24,446 nt of DNA from contig JBILFC010000010.1 in NCBI GenBank assembly GCA_044351785.1, positions 1 to 24,446 on the forward strand. Direction: 5' to 3'. Within the stretch, counting starts at the first letter, position 1. Each line of letters starts with the position of its first letter. The position numbers and the translations under genes are program-made. Below the pieces are notes generated by a model that made no database searches, was not told the origin of the DNA, and saw only the letters and a list, made by a program, of their open reading frames with translations. Below, in pieces: positions 14,873 to 22,399 of the stretch. Source of the DNA: JAIYCX01 sp044351785 (GTDB lineage: Bacteria; Bdellovibrionota_C; UBA2361; SZUA-149; DAOLCO01).

Positions 14873-16093
14873 TTAATTATCAAGCTTATTGATTAGAGCT
14901 TCAAGTATGCTAATTGCCTTTTCGCATTCTTCTCTAGTGACTATGTAACTTGGAACAAATCTTAATGTATTAGAGCCAGCTGGCACTAAAAGCAGCCCTT
15001 CTTTCATGGCTAGATAACTTAAATATCCCGCATTAGTAAGGTCTGCCATGTCAGTAGGCTTATCAATATCATTGAATTCTATTCCCAACATAAGTCCAAG
15101 CCCTCTTACTGCCTTTACTTGCTTAGGGAATTTTTCTAGAAGACTATTTAAAGAAGATTTAAGAAAGTTACCTTGTGTTTTTATATTTTCTAGTATGCCT
15201 TCATTCTCAATTAAGTTTATCGCAGTAAGTGCGGTCTGAGTGACCAATGGATTACCACCAAAAGTGCTTCCATGACTACCTTGAGGTAAGTAGGAAGTAA
15301 ATTTATCTGCGATCCAGCTAGCTCCTATGGGTAGTCCAGCTCCTAGACCTTTTGCCATTGAAATACCGTCTGGCAGAAAATCAGTTTTCCCGAGAATCGT
15401 ATTGTAGCTAAGAAAATTGCCAGTTCGGTAAAACCCACATTGGATAGAATCTATGAATAACAGTAAGTTATGCTTGTCGCATATTTTTCTTATTTTTAGT
15501 AGATACTCAGGAGTAGCAGGAATAATACCGCCTTCTCCTTGAACACCTTCAATCATAACAGCAACCGTGTCTTTTGAAATTGCGAATTCAAGAGCGTTAG
15601 CATCATTGTATGCAACGTGTTTAAATCCAGGGAGTAGGGGATAGAAACTTTTCTTGACTTTTTCCTGACCAGTGGCAGAAATCCCAGCCATGGTTCGTCC
15701 ATGAAAGGAGTTATCTGTAGTGATTATTTCGAATCTCCCTTCTTTCGATCCATAACTTCTTGCAAGCTTAATTAGGCATTCATTAGCTTCCGCACCACTA
15801 TTAGAGTAATAAATTTTCCCCGGCGCAATTAAACTAATTAATTTATCTGCTAAATCGAGTTGCGCTCTTGTGAAGTATAAATTAGATACATGAATAATTT
15901 TACTGGCTTGTTCGCTTATGGCTCTAACGATCTTAGGATGATTATGACCTAAGGAATTAACTGCAATACCTGCGCCGAAATCTAGATAATCTTTTCCATC
16001 TTCATCATAAACCACTGATCCTTGACCATGTCTTAGAACAATCGGGAAGCGTTTGTAAGAATTAAGAATAGAAACGTTACTTGCGTCAATCAT
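14873..16093 (-). CDS. argD: Acetylornithine/succinyldiaminopimelate-type aminotransferase
   Basis: 406 residues from ATG 16093, which has AAAGGA just upstream; a TTG at 16105 would add four residues. It is a class III PLP aminotransferase: NSGAEANE binds the PLP phosphate, D215 (IDSIQCGFYRTG) contacts the pyridine nitrogen, K248 (SMAKGLGAGLPIGA) forms the Schiff base, and GSHGSTFGGNPL is the conserved C-terminal loop. Overall pattern and length fit ArgD, which makes N-acetylornithine in arginine synthesis or acts in lysine synthesis. The usual DEVQ/DEIQ motif reads DSIQ, a Glu-to-Ser change next to the PLP Asp. Other class III enzymes such as ornithine or GABA transaminases cannot be excluded. 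It lies 33 bp after dxs on the same strand. Confidence 0.85.
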   Translation of the reverse strand: MIDASNVSILNSYKRFPIVLRHGQGSVVYDEDGKDYLDFGAGIAVNSLGHNHPKIVRAISEQASKIIHVSNLYFTRAQLDLADKLISLIAPGKIYYSNSGAEANECLIKLARSYGSKEGRFEIITTDNSFHGRTMAGISATGQEKVKKSFYPLLPGFKHVAYNDANALEFAISKDTVAVMIEGVQGEGGIIPATPEYLLKIRKICDKHNLLLFIDSIQCGFYRTGNFLSYNTILGKTDFLPDGISMAKGLGAGLPIGASWIADKFTSYLPQGSHGSTFGGNPLVTQTALTAINLIENEGILENIKTQGNFLKSSLNSLLEKFPKQVKAVRGLGLMLGIEFNDIDKPTDMADLTNAGYLSYLAMKEGLLLVPAGSNTLRFVPSYIVTREECEKAISILEALINKLDN

Positions 16094-16126
16094 AAATCCT
16101 TTCAATATTTATGCCGAATTTATTAA

Positions 16127-18130
16127 TTAGGCATTTATAGCTTTAAGAGTATGCTTTACACCGAGTTGCCTTGATGTTTCAAGTGCAGACTTAATAATAC
16201 CTTTAGCATTTAAACCTAACATATCATAGAGTTCTTCTTGAGTTCCGTGCTCTATAAATTGATCTGGAATGCCTAGCCTTAATAGGGGGGTAAAGATCTG
16301 TGCGTCTTGTAAAAACTCTCCAACCGCACTTCCAAAGCCACCCATTAGAGCATTGTCCTCAACGGTAACTAATAAACTGAATTTCTCGGCAAGTACAGAG
16401 ATTGTTTTAGTATCAAGTGGTTTAACAAATCTCGCATTGCAAACTACAGTATTTAGTCCTTGGGCGTTTAAGACTGAGCACGCTTCAAGTGCAGGTTGAT
16501 TCATTGCTCCAATAGCAATAATTGCAATATCTCCAGATGGTAGATTGTTTATATCTAATTCTTCACCTTTGGTGCCCAAAACAGAAGCCTTGCCGATCTC
16601 AAGTAATATCGGTTCCCGACTTATGTCCTTTCCAATACCATTACCTCTTGGATATCGTAAGGCGCTCGGACCTGCTTCATATACGCTCATTGTATAAAGC
16701 ATATCTCGTAATTCTACTTCATCAGCAGGTGCCATAAGGCACATATTAGGTAGAGCTCTCATGTATGATAGATCGAATACTCCGTGGTGAGTAGGTCCAT
16801 CTGATCCAACTAGCCCACCTCTATCCATTATGAATCTAACTGGTAAGTTTTGAATGCAAACATCATGAATAACTTGGTCGTAAGCACGTTGAAGAAAGGT
16901 CGAGTATATCGCGCAAAAGGGTTTAATTCCTTCGCATGCTAATCCAGCTGCGAATGTTACTCCATGTTGTTCTGCAATTCCTACATCATAGAACCTTTCA
17001 GGCATTTCTTCTGATAACTGAATTAATCCAGTTCCATCCGGCATAGCGGCAGTGATACCAACCATGAGGGGGTCTTTTTTGCAAAGTTCAACCATGGTTT
17101 GAGCAAATACTTTTGTATAGGGTAGTTTCGGATGAAGTTCTTTTATTTTAGCAACAGTTTGCTCGTTTAGCAGTTCATCTGATTTCTTAGTCAGTTGATT
17201 GGCTGAGATAGCGTGATACTTAACAGGATCATCTTCAGCAGGCTGATAACCTTTACCTTTAGTTGTAAGTGCGTGGATTAGTACTGGGCCATCTTGATTC
17301 TTCGCTCTTTCAAAGGTGTCAATTAATTGTTCAATATTATGGCCGTCAACTGGTCCAAGATATCTAAAACCAAATGCACCAAAGAGCATCGCAGGAGTTG
17401 AAAAGAATCCTTGAGTTGCTTCTTCGGCCTTATCTAAAGCGCGGTAAAATGTTTTAGGTATAAGACCTTTTTCTGTTAAACTCTTAAAGTGTTTTCTAGC
17501 GGAGGTAGTAAATTTATTCGTAACTGCTCTAGAAAAAGCCCAGCTAAGTGCTCCGACATTTGGGGCAATGGACATTTCATTATCATTTAAGATCACTATT
17601 AAATTTTTATGAATATGGCCTGCATGATTTAGTGCCTCAAAGGCCATGCCGGATGTCATCGCCCCATCACCTATGATTGCAACTGATTTAAGGTCTTTAT
17701 TTCCATTTGGTAATCTTTCATGTGCTTCAAGCATTCCTAGAGCAGCGGAGATACTTGTACCTGCATGTGCTACTCCAAAGGTGTCATATTCGCTTTCATC
17801 TCTTTTGGGGAATCCAGATATTCCACCGAAGGTTCTTACCTTGGCCATTTCCTCTCTTCTGCCAGTAAGGATTTTATGTACATAGGCCTGGTGCCCTACA
17901 TCCCACACTAGTTTGTCTGTGGGAGTGTTAAAAGCATAATGAAGTGCTACTGTAAGTTCTGTTACGCCGAGGCTAGAAGCAAAGTGTCCTCCAACTTGAT
18001 TAACTCTATTGATGAGATCCCATCTAAGTTCTTTACACAAGGTTTCAAGCTCTGTGACGCTTAGTGATCTAATGTCAGCTACGTTTTTAAGACTATCTAG
18101 GATATCGGTGTTGGATATTAATCTATTCAT
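16127..18130 (-). CDS. dxs: 1-deoxy-D-xylulose-5-phosphate synthase
   Basis: 667 residues. It condenses pyruvate and glyceraldehyde-3-phosphate to DXP, the first step of the MEP isoprenoid pathway and a precursor of thiamine and pyridoxal. The thiamine diphosphate motif is GDGAMTSGMAFEALNHAGH...NDNEMSI (about residues 150-185). DVGHQAYVHKILTGR is the DXS-specific N-terminal segment. VGIAEQHGVTFAAGLA holds the catalytic Glu of the transketolase pyrimidine domain, followed by DRGGLVGSDGPTHHGVFD. It is somewhat longer than the usual ~620-640. A TAACAT (plus 18139-18144) ends 8 nt before the ATG, a possible leaderless start; no ribosome binding site is seen. The argD-like and methyltransferase genes follow and probably share its transcript. 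Confidence 0.97.
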   Translation of the reverse strand: MNRLISNTDILDSLKNVADIRSLSVTELETLCKELRWDLINRVNQVGGHFASSLGVTELTVALHYAFNTPTDKLVWDVGHQAYVHKILTGRREEMAKVRTFGGISGFPKRDESEYDTFGVAHAGTSISAALGMLEAHERLPNGNKDLKSVAIIGDGAMTSGMAFEALNHAGHIHKNLIVILNDNEMSIAPNVGALSWAFSRAVTNKFTTSARKHFKSLTEKGLIPKTFYRALDKAEEATQGFFSTPAMLFGAFGFRYLGPVDGHNIEQLIDTFERAKNQDGPVLIHALTTKGKGYQPAEDDPVKYHAISANQLTKKSDELLNEQTVAKIKELHPKLPYTKVFAQTMVELCKKDPLMVGITAAMPDGTGLIQLSEEMPERFYDVGIAEQHGVTFAAGLACEGIKPFCAIYSTFLQRAYDQVIHDVCIQNLPVRFIMDRGGLVGSDGPTHHGVFDLSYMRALPNMCLMAPADEVELRDMLYTMSVYEAGPSALRYPRGNGIGKDISREPILLEIGKASVLGTKGEELDINNLPSGDIAIIAIGAMNQPALEACSVLNAQGLNTVVCNARFVKPLDTKTISVLAEKFSLLVTVEDNALMGGFGSAVGEFLQDAQIFTPLLRLGIPDQFIEHGTQEELYDMLGLNAKGIIKSALETSRQLGVKHTLKAINA

Positions 18131-18347
18131 TTAGGTGAATGTTAAGGGATCTATAAATAAACAATAAAATCGTAGTTATCTCATGAATTAGGATGGCTTA
18201 CAAATACTAGGCATTTATTAGGACTTATGTACTTGAATTTAATGCGTGTCTGCATTAAGGCACTGTTCTAGTCTGGAATTATAAGTTGATTGTATCTTTG
18301 GTAAGTAAGATTTAAAAGGTTCTCTTAATTTAAATTGACTACGTGAA
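18131..18347. promoter_or_regulatory. Divergent control region between dxs and the membrane-protein gene
   Basis: 217 bp with no gene. Minus-strand candidate -10 TAACAT for dxs at 18139-18144. A perfect 7-bp stem TTAATGC/GCATTAA with a 6-nt loop at 18239-18258 could be an operator or small hairpin. For the plus-strand gene only weak promoter-like sequence (TTGATT near 18290, AT-rich downstream) is visible. Confidence 0.4.
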
Positions 18348-19766
18348 ATGCAAGATCTTAATTCTGACTCATCGATAACTTTTGTAAAACAGAATCCCCA
18401 TACAGATATATTGATGGGTTTAAAGGCTTTACTGCCTGTAGGCATTCTTAGTCTATTCGGTATTATTACGGGAGAGTGGTTTAAGTTTTCTAGGATGCTT
18501 GAACCGAAACAACATTTTTTAATAGAAACTTGTATCCTATTTCTAGATGCCTATGTCTTAAATTTTTCAGTACATTGGTTTTTAAATAGAAAAAAGAAGT
18601 TAGATGAAAAGAGATCTATTTTCCGCGATCTAGGAGTCCAGCCTTTTGAAAGTGTGCCTAAAGTTTTTTTAAGCTATTTTTTATTGTTGATATGTACTCA
18701 AGCATCATTTAATTTCTTCGAGGCATCTCCGTTTCCTATCTTATTTCTTTTAGTGTTTTTTATTTGGGCTCCTTATATAGTTGCATTTGAATTTTTTGCG
18801 AAGCCAGTTTCCGAAGATGATTCACAGGATGATTTTGATCCTTTTGATGAGATGGGACCTGAACTTCCACCACAGAAAATGTTCATGGGGAAGGCTGTAT
18901 GGCGGGTTGGGTTTAACCGTAGTATTGATTTTGCAACTAAGAACTTATCTCTTTCGGTTGCATTAGTATTTGCAATATGGATTGGAAGGGTTTTACCTGA
19001 ATTTTTTTCTTTATTCTTAGCCGATCCTTTAATTGATTTTAAGGCAATTATTTTGCAAAAGGTTTTAGAGTGGGCATGTGATATGTATCTTCATGTTTAT
19101 ATCGTATGGGTTTTGTTTTCAAGGTTAGAGCCTGAGGAGAAGCAGGAATTAGAAGTAGAGTTAAGAGAGTTGCCAGAAAAGGTGAGTTTAACTTTTGTTC
19201 CTCCTTTTGGGTTAAGGGTTCCTGTGCTAGCGGTATTGGTTCTTTCTGCTACTTTACTATGGAGCGAGAGGAAAGTGCAGTTTGGAGGGATTCCTAATGC
19301 CCACGCTATCAGCGTGAATGAGGTTAAAGTTAATGAGAATGAGATTATTTTTAAACTGAAGGTTAAGGATGAAATTAGTAAGTTAAGATGGTTTCGTCCA
19401 GAGAGGCTTCGCTTGTTGGAGAATCCTTCTGATAGGGCAGAACTTGATAAGATTTCACAGATAGTGGCGCCTAAGGAATCTAAGGACTCGGAGAAAAAGA
19501 AAGATATTTCTGAGCGTAGTATTGAGATGTTACTATTAAAAAGAGAAGAGCTTGTAGAAGCTTCTAGATATAAAGTAACTAACACAAGTGGGGAGATTAT
19601 AGAGACTTATCAGATTTCCCCTAGAGGTGATGAATTAGAAGTTTTAATTGTATTCCCTATAAAAAAACGATCTAGCACGGCTTTAAATCCGCTTTATGAG
19701 CTTTCATATCTAAGCGTATTAGGATTTAAAGATGCTATTTATACTTTCTCTGATGCTAAGAAATAA
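18348..19766 (+). CDS. Multi-pass membrane protein of unknown function
   Basis: 472 residues, ATG 18348 (next in-frame ATG at 18411 would remove 21 residues). Hydrophobic helices lie at about residues 25-42, 60-80, 105-125, 130-150, 200-220, 240-265 and 285-303. A strongly acidic linker (SEDDSQDDFDPFDEMGPELPP, about 157-177) divides the helices. From ~305 on the protein is soluble and charged, with Lys/Glu-rich coiled-coil-like stretches (KESKDSEKKKDIS) and a beta-rich end. I do not recognise the family. Its TAA overlaps the ATG of the RNase H gene by one base, so the two are translated together. Confidence 0.75.
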   Translation: MQDLNSDSSITFVKQNPHTDILMGLKALLPVGILSLFGIITGEWFKFSRMLEPKQHFLIETCILFLDAYVLNFSVHWFLNRKKKLDEKRSIFRDLGVQPFESVPKVFLSYFLLLICTQASFNFFEASPFPILFLLVFFIWAPYIVAFEFFAKPVSEDDSQDDFDPFDEMGPELPPQKMFMGKAVWRVGFNRSIDFATKNLSLSVALVFAIWIGRVLPEFFSLFLADPLIDFKAIILQKVLEWACDMYLHVYIVWVLFSRLEPEEKQELEVELRELPEKVSLTFVPPFGLRVPVLAVLVLSATLLWSERKVQFGGIPNAHAISVNEVKVNENEIIFKLKVKDEISKLRWFRPERLRLLENPSDRAELDKISQIVAPKESKDSEKKKDISERSIEMLLLKREELVEASRYKVTNTSGEIIETYQISPRGDELEVLIVFPIKKRSSTALNPLYELSYLSVLGFKDAIYTFSDAKK

Positions 19767-20548
19767 TGAGTGTAACAGTTTATAGCGATGGTGGAACGAA
19801 TGGATCGGGGAATGGTGCTGGAGCTACTATTCTTGATTTAGGGGCAGATCGTTTTCAGGTGGTATCCTTCTTAGGTAAAGCCACCAATAATGAGGGTGAG
19901 ATATTTTCTGGCTTAGTTGGTTTTTATCTGGCACAAATAATTACTGGTAAAACTCCGAAATCTGTTCATTGGGTTTCTGATAGTCAGTATGCAATTAAAA
20001 GCGCTACTCAGTATATTAATAATTGGATTTCTAATGGTTGGCGTACAGCTAGTAAGGATCCTGTTAAGAATCAGGGACTGTGGCGTTCATTCTTAGCTTT
20101 AACTCAAGGCACTGATATTCAAGTCGAGCATGTTAAGGGGCATTCGGGCCATGAAGAAAACGAGGCTTGTGATTTGGCTGTAAATTGGATCAGAGATAAT
20201 TTAGATGAGCTTGATTCAAGTAGCGCTGTGGGGATTGGTGGTGCTGGGAGTTGGATTGTGTTTGATGCTAGAGAGGCGATGGATTTTATTCGTACTCTTG
20301 ATTCAGGGGTTAGTAGGGATGAGTTATTTGAGTATTTTAAACCAATTAAAGATGCCTTGTCCGGTGCACCACGTGAGAAGAAACAGAAAGTATCTAGTTC
20401 AATTTCTAAAGATACTAAGAGTGATTTAAAAGAAATTACTAAGGGTTATATCCAAGCAGTTAGAGACTTAAAAGATATTAATGATTTTCTCAAATCCGAG
20501 CCCGAGCTTAAAAAGGCTTTGATGTTTTTAAAGAAGTGGAGTGGGTAG
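19766..20548 (+). CDS. RNase HI with C-terminal extension
   Basis: 260 residues. Residues 1-145 are a complete RNase HI domain that cleaves RNA in RNA:DNA hybrids. Catalytic acids are D8 (YSDGG), E45 (TNNEGE), D72 (SDSQYA) and D136 (NEACDLA), with H126 in the VKGHSGHEENE loop, closely matching E. coli D10/E48/D70/H124/D134. Residues ~150-260 add a Gly/Ser linker and a helical, charged extension not found in standard RNase HI; it could bind nucleic acid or a partner. The ATG overlaps the upstream TAA (TAATG), implying coupling with the membrane protein. A conserved-core hairpin starts 3 nt after the stop. Confidence 0.9.
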   Translation: MSVTVYSDGGTNGSGNGAGATILDLGADRFQVVSFLGKATNNEGEIFSGLVGFYLAQIITGKTPKSVHWVSDSQYAIKSATQYINNWISNGWRTASKDPVKNQGLWRSFLALTQGTDIQVEHVKGHSGHEENEACDLAVNWIRDNLDELDSSSAVGIGGAGSWIVFDAREAMDFIRTLDSGVSRDELFEYFKPIKDALSGAPREKKQKVSSSISKDTKSDLKEITKGYIQAVRDLKDINDFLKSEPELKKALMFLKKWSG

Positions 20549-20550
20549 TG

Positions 20551-20622
20551 TGACTTTTCTCAATCCCACTTTTCCTTGTAATGAGTACATTAAAGCCGGA
20601 AAAGTGGGATTTAGAAAAGTCA
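20551..20622 (+). repeat. Conserved-core hairpin, copy 1 (behind RNase H gene)
   Basis: 25-nt arms 20551-20575 and 20598-20622 pair with one mismatch (C20561/T20612); outer pairs TGACTTTTCT/AGAAAAGTCA. The 22-nt loop (20576-20597) contains the near-palindrome TAATGAGTACATTA, which can extend the stem with TAATG/CATTA. The 26-nt core 20574-20599 (loop plus a CC/GG pair) recurs exactly, in the same orientation to the upstream gene, at 22426-22451. Outer stem sequences are unrelated. No T-run follows. Confidence 0.92.
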
Positions 20623-20661
20623 TATTCGTTAAATCTCATAATTACTTGTAATTTTAGGGAT

Positions 20662-20824
20662 TCTTGACTTTGTGAAGATTAAACTATAGTTTTTATTGTA
20701 AATTCAAATAAGAGTAGATGAGATAAGGTTTTCAGGTGGAGTAGATTCAGTCACTGGATGTTTTTGTTAAGCATTTGGTGACTGGATTGTTAACTTCAAT
20801 TTTGTAGAGAGGTAGGTTGTTACG
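20662..20824 (+). promoter_or_regulatory. Promoter and leader of the 260-residue orphan gene
   Basis: A candidate promoter has TCTTGA (20662-20667), 17 nt and TATAGT (20685-20690); TTGACT at 20664-20669 would leave only 15 nt. The leader of about 128 nt contains an inverted repeat CAGTCAC/GTGACTG (20748-20754 with 20778-20784) with inner ATG/CAT pairs, then GAGAGGTAGG as ribosome binding site. The hairpin could be a regulatory RNA element; no known class was recognised. Confidence 0.4.
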
Positions 20825-21607
20825 ATGAACATTGTTAAGCTTGATTTGCAGTACTTGTGTTCAGCCTTGGCTCCTTACTTGAGCAATGCTCAGCTTGACT
20901 CATTGTTAGTCTCGTTGTCAGGCGCGGTGGAAGGACCCTGTATTGAAAAATTTCTTTTGCCTGAGTTTGGCAAGCAATGGGCGAAAATTGGGGAACAGGG
21001 CCTTGTTACGACAGGAGAGAAAGCATGCTCAGAGCGTCTGCAGGGAATCGTGGCTGCTATTAAAGCTGGATTTGCCGGAGATATGGCGCCATTGCAGGCT
21101 ATGCTTGAAGGTAGTGCTAGTTTAGAGAGTTATCTTGACTCTTTGGAGCTTCCCGAAAGACGCTGGGAGCCAACTCTTAAAACTTCTCAGTTGGCTGAGA
21201 GTCGCAGTCTCTCAATGAAAACGCATTTTGAAAGTCTTGTTTCTTTGACTTTTTATTCAGACAAAGAGTTGCAGTTTATAGCATTCTTCAATTTTAGGAA
21301 TGCACTCCTCGGTTATGGAGAGGGTGAAAACGACATTTCGTCTGTATTGTTTTGGGCTGTTTGTAGAGCTCTTAAGGAGACTGTGAATGGTCTTCAAGGG
21401 TTCTATGGTCGTGATGAGGATTGTGGGACTTTCAGAGTTGGCGAGATTGCCTATAAGTTCGGTGGCTTCTTTCATTGGCAACACATGGAGATTAAAGATA
21501 GCTCTGATAATGAGGGTGCTAAATTTCAGATCCCTGACAAGTCGACGGGCCATGAACAGTTTATTACAGAAGTTGCAGCATGGTTTTGTGGCAAGTTTGG
21601 TAATTGA
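20825..21607 (+). CDS. Orphan soluble protein of unknown function (260 aa)
   Basis: ATG with an AGGTAGG ribosome binding site, TGA stop and a strong terminator 9 nt later, so it is a complete, self-contained transcription unit. No signal peptide or membrane helix. The first ~120 residues look helical (LQYLCSALAPYLSNAQLDSLL, AAIKAGFAGDMAPLQAML). The second half mixes strands and helices with many aromatics (FGGFFHWQHMEI, WFCGKFGN at the end). Five or so Cys are scattered. Codon use is less AT-biased than in the flanking genes, suggesting acquisition. It sits between a conserved-core hairpin and VapBC module 2. I recognise no family. Confidence 0.7.
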   Translation: MNIVKLDLQYLCSALAPYLSNAQLDSLLVSLSGAVEGPCIEKFLLPEFGKQWAKIGEQGLVTTGEKACSERLQGIVAAIKAGFAGDMAPLQAMLEGSASLESYLDSLELPERRWEPTLKTSQLAESRSLSMKTHFESLVSLTFYSDKELQFIAFFNFRNALLGYGEGENDISSVLFWAVCRALKETVNGLQGFYGRDEDCGTFRVGEIAYKFGGFFHWQHMEIKDSSDNEGAKFQIPDKSTGHEQFITEVAAWFCGKFGN

Positions 21608-21615
21608 AATTGGAA

Positions 21616-21656
21616 CGTGTGTAGCCGAGGCAATGACTCGGTTACACCGTCTTTTT
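21616..21656 (+). terminator. Intrinsic terminator of the 260-residue orphan gene
   Basis: An 11-bp stem with one G-U pair, GTGTAGCCGAG (21619-21629)/CTCGGTTACAC (21637-21647), 7-nt loop, then CGTCTTTTT. This is a canonical terminator, unlike the T-less conserved-core hairpins. Confidence 0.88.
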
Positions 21657-21686
21657 AAGGTTTTTATCTCATCTATTTTTATTTTG

Positions 21687-22106
21687 TTATTCTTTCAGTG
21701 GATTCACTGCGATGATTCCTTCATACGCCTGCCCAGTATTGAAATCCTCTGACCAGAGTTCGCTTGCTTTAGATTTAATTGCTGCGGCGAGGATATTTGC
21801 ATCCCAAAAGGAGAGTATAAATTTCTTCTGGAGACCAAAAGCTTCCTTAAGTAGATATGGATCATTAGAAACTAGATCCCATTCGTAGTAGCTTGAGATT
21901 GTGTCTTCAGCGAGGTTTTGTTTGATGCCTTTTTTAGATAGGTTGACATAAAATTCTTGTAGGACTTGTACGCTAATTGACGGTAACAATTTTCCTGACC
22001 ATAGGCCTCTGACAAGTTTCTCAGCTTTTTTATTTTTTTCTCCAGCGCTTTTATCGTGGGCGTAGATAAGTATGTTCGTGTCTACAAATACCTTTTTATC
22101 TGTCAT
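21687..22106 (-). CDS. vapC: VapC-type PIN-domain toxin (module 2)
   Basis: 139 residues. PIN-domain acids: D9 (VDTNILIYAHD), E51 (VLQEFY), D102 (FWDANILAAA) and D121 (SEDFNTGQ), all in place, so probably active as a ribonuclease. The start overlaps the antitoxin's end by 11 bp, giving translational coupling. The sequence is of a different PIN subgroup from module 1 (VDTNILIYA type against VDSSAFIAF), so the two modules are not recent duplicates. It converges on the orphan gene's terminator. Confidence 0.9.
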   Translation of the reverse strand: MTDKKVFVDTNILIYAHDKSAGEKNKKAEKLVRGLWSGKLLPSISVQVLQEFYVNLSKKGIKQNLAEDTISSYYEWDLVSNDPYLLKEAFGLQKKFILSFWDANILAAAIKSKASELWSEDFNTGQAYEGIIAVNPLKE

Positions 22107-22323
22107 GAAGGTCGTCTCTACTTATGGGCGCACTACCTAGATCAAATTTAGAAAGATTTTTAAGTGCCTTAGCCCTAGCATCATCAAATGACTTCTTTCT
22201 AATTAAATTTTGCACAATAAGATCACTAACCCATTGAGATACAGATTTATCCTCTTCAAGAGCGATCCTTTTGCACTCTTTTATGAGGCCATCGTCGATT
22301 TTTAATGTGATGTTCTTAGTCAT
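22096..22323 (-). CDS. vapB: Ribbon-helix-helix antitoxin VapB (module 2)
   Basis: 75 residues. ITLKIDDGLIKECKRIALEE is a ribbon-helix-helix DNA-binding start, followed by SVSQWVSDLIVQNL (second helix) and a tail that should bind the toxin. It overlaps vapC by 11 bp. It probably represses its own promoter through the 15-bp palindrome at 22356-22370. ATG at 22323; no strong ribosome binding site, with a 5' leader of about 15 nt predicted. Confidence 0.85.
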   Translation of the reverse strand: MTKNITLKIDDGLIKECKRIALEEDKSVSQWVSDLIVQNLIRKKSFDDARAKALKNLSKFDLGSAPISRDDLHDR

Positions 22324-22344
22324 ATCAGTATCTTAGCTGGTTTA

Positions 22345-22372
22345 GTATTAGTGTAGCACAATTATTGTGCAA
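22345..22372 (-). promoter_or_regulatory. vapBC-2 promoter and palindromic operator
   Basis: On the minus strand, TTGCAC (plus 22367-22372), a 16-nt spacer and TAATAC (plus 22345-22350). A perfect palindrome GCACAATTATTGTGC (22356-22370) overlaps the -35 and spacer, the usual place for an antitoxin repressor site. Confidence 0.7.
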
Positions 22373-22399
22373 TGTTAAGAGTTTTTTAAGATAAAGTTG

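Noticed and set aside
19097..19585. 162-residue ORF antisense to the membrane-protein gene
   Set aside because: Ser-rich frame shadow; the plus-strand gene continues through it into the coupled RNase H gene.
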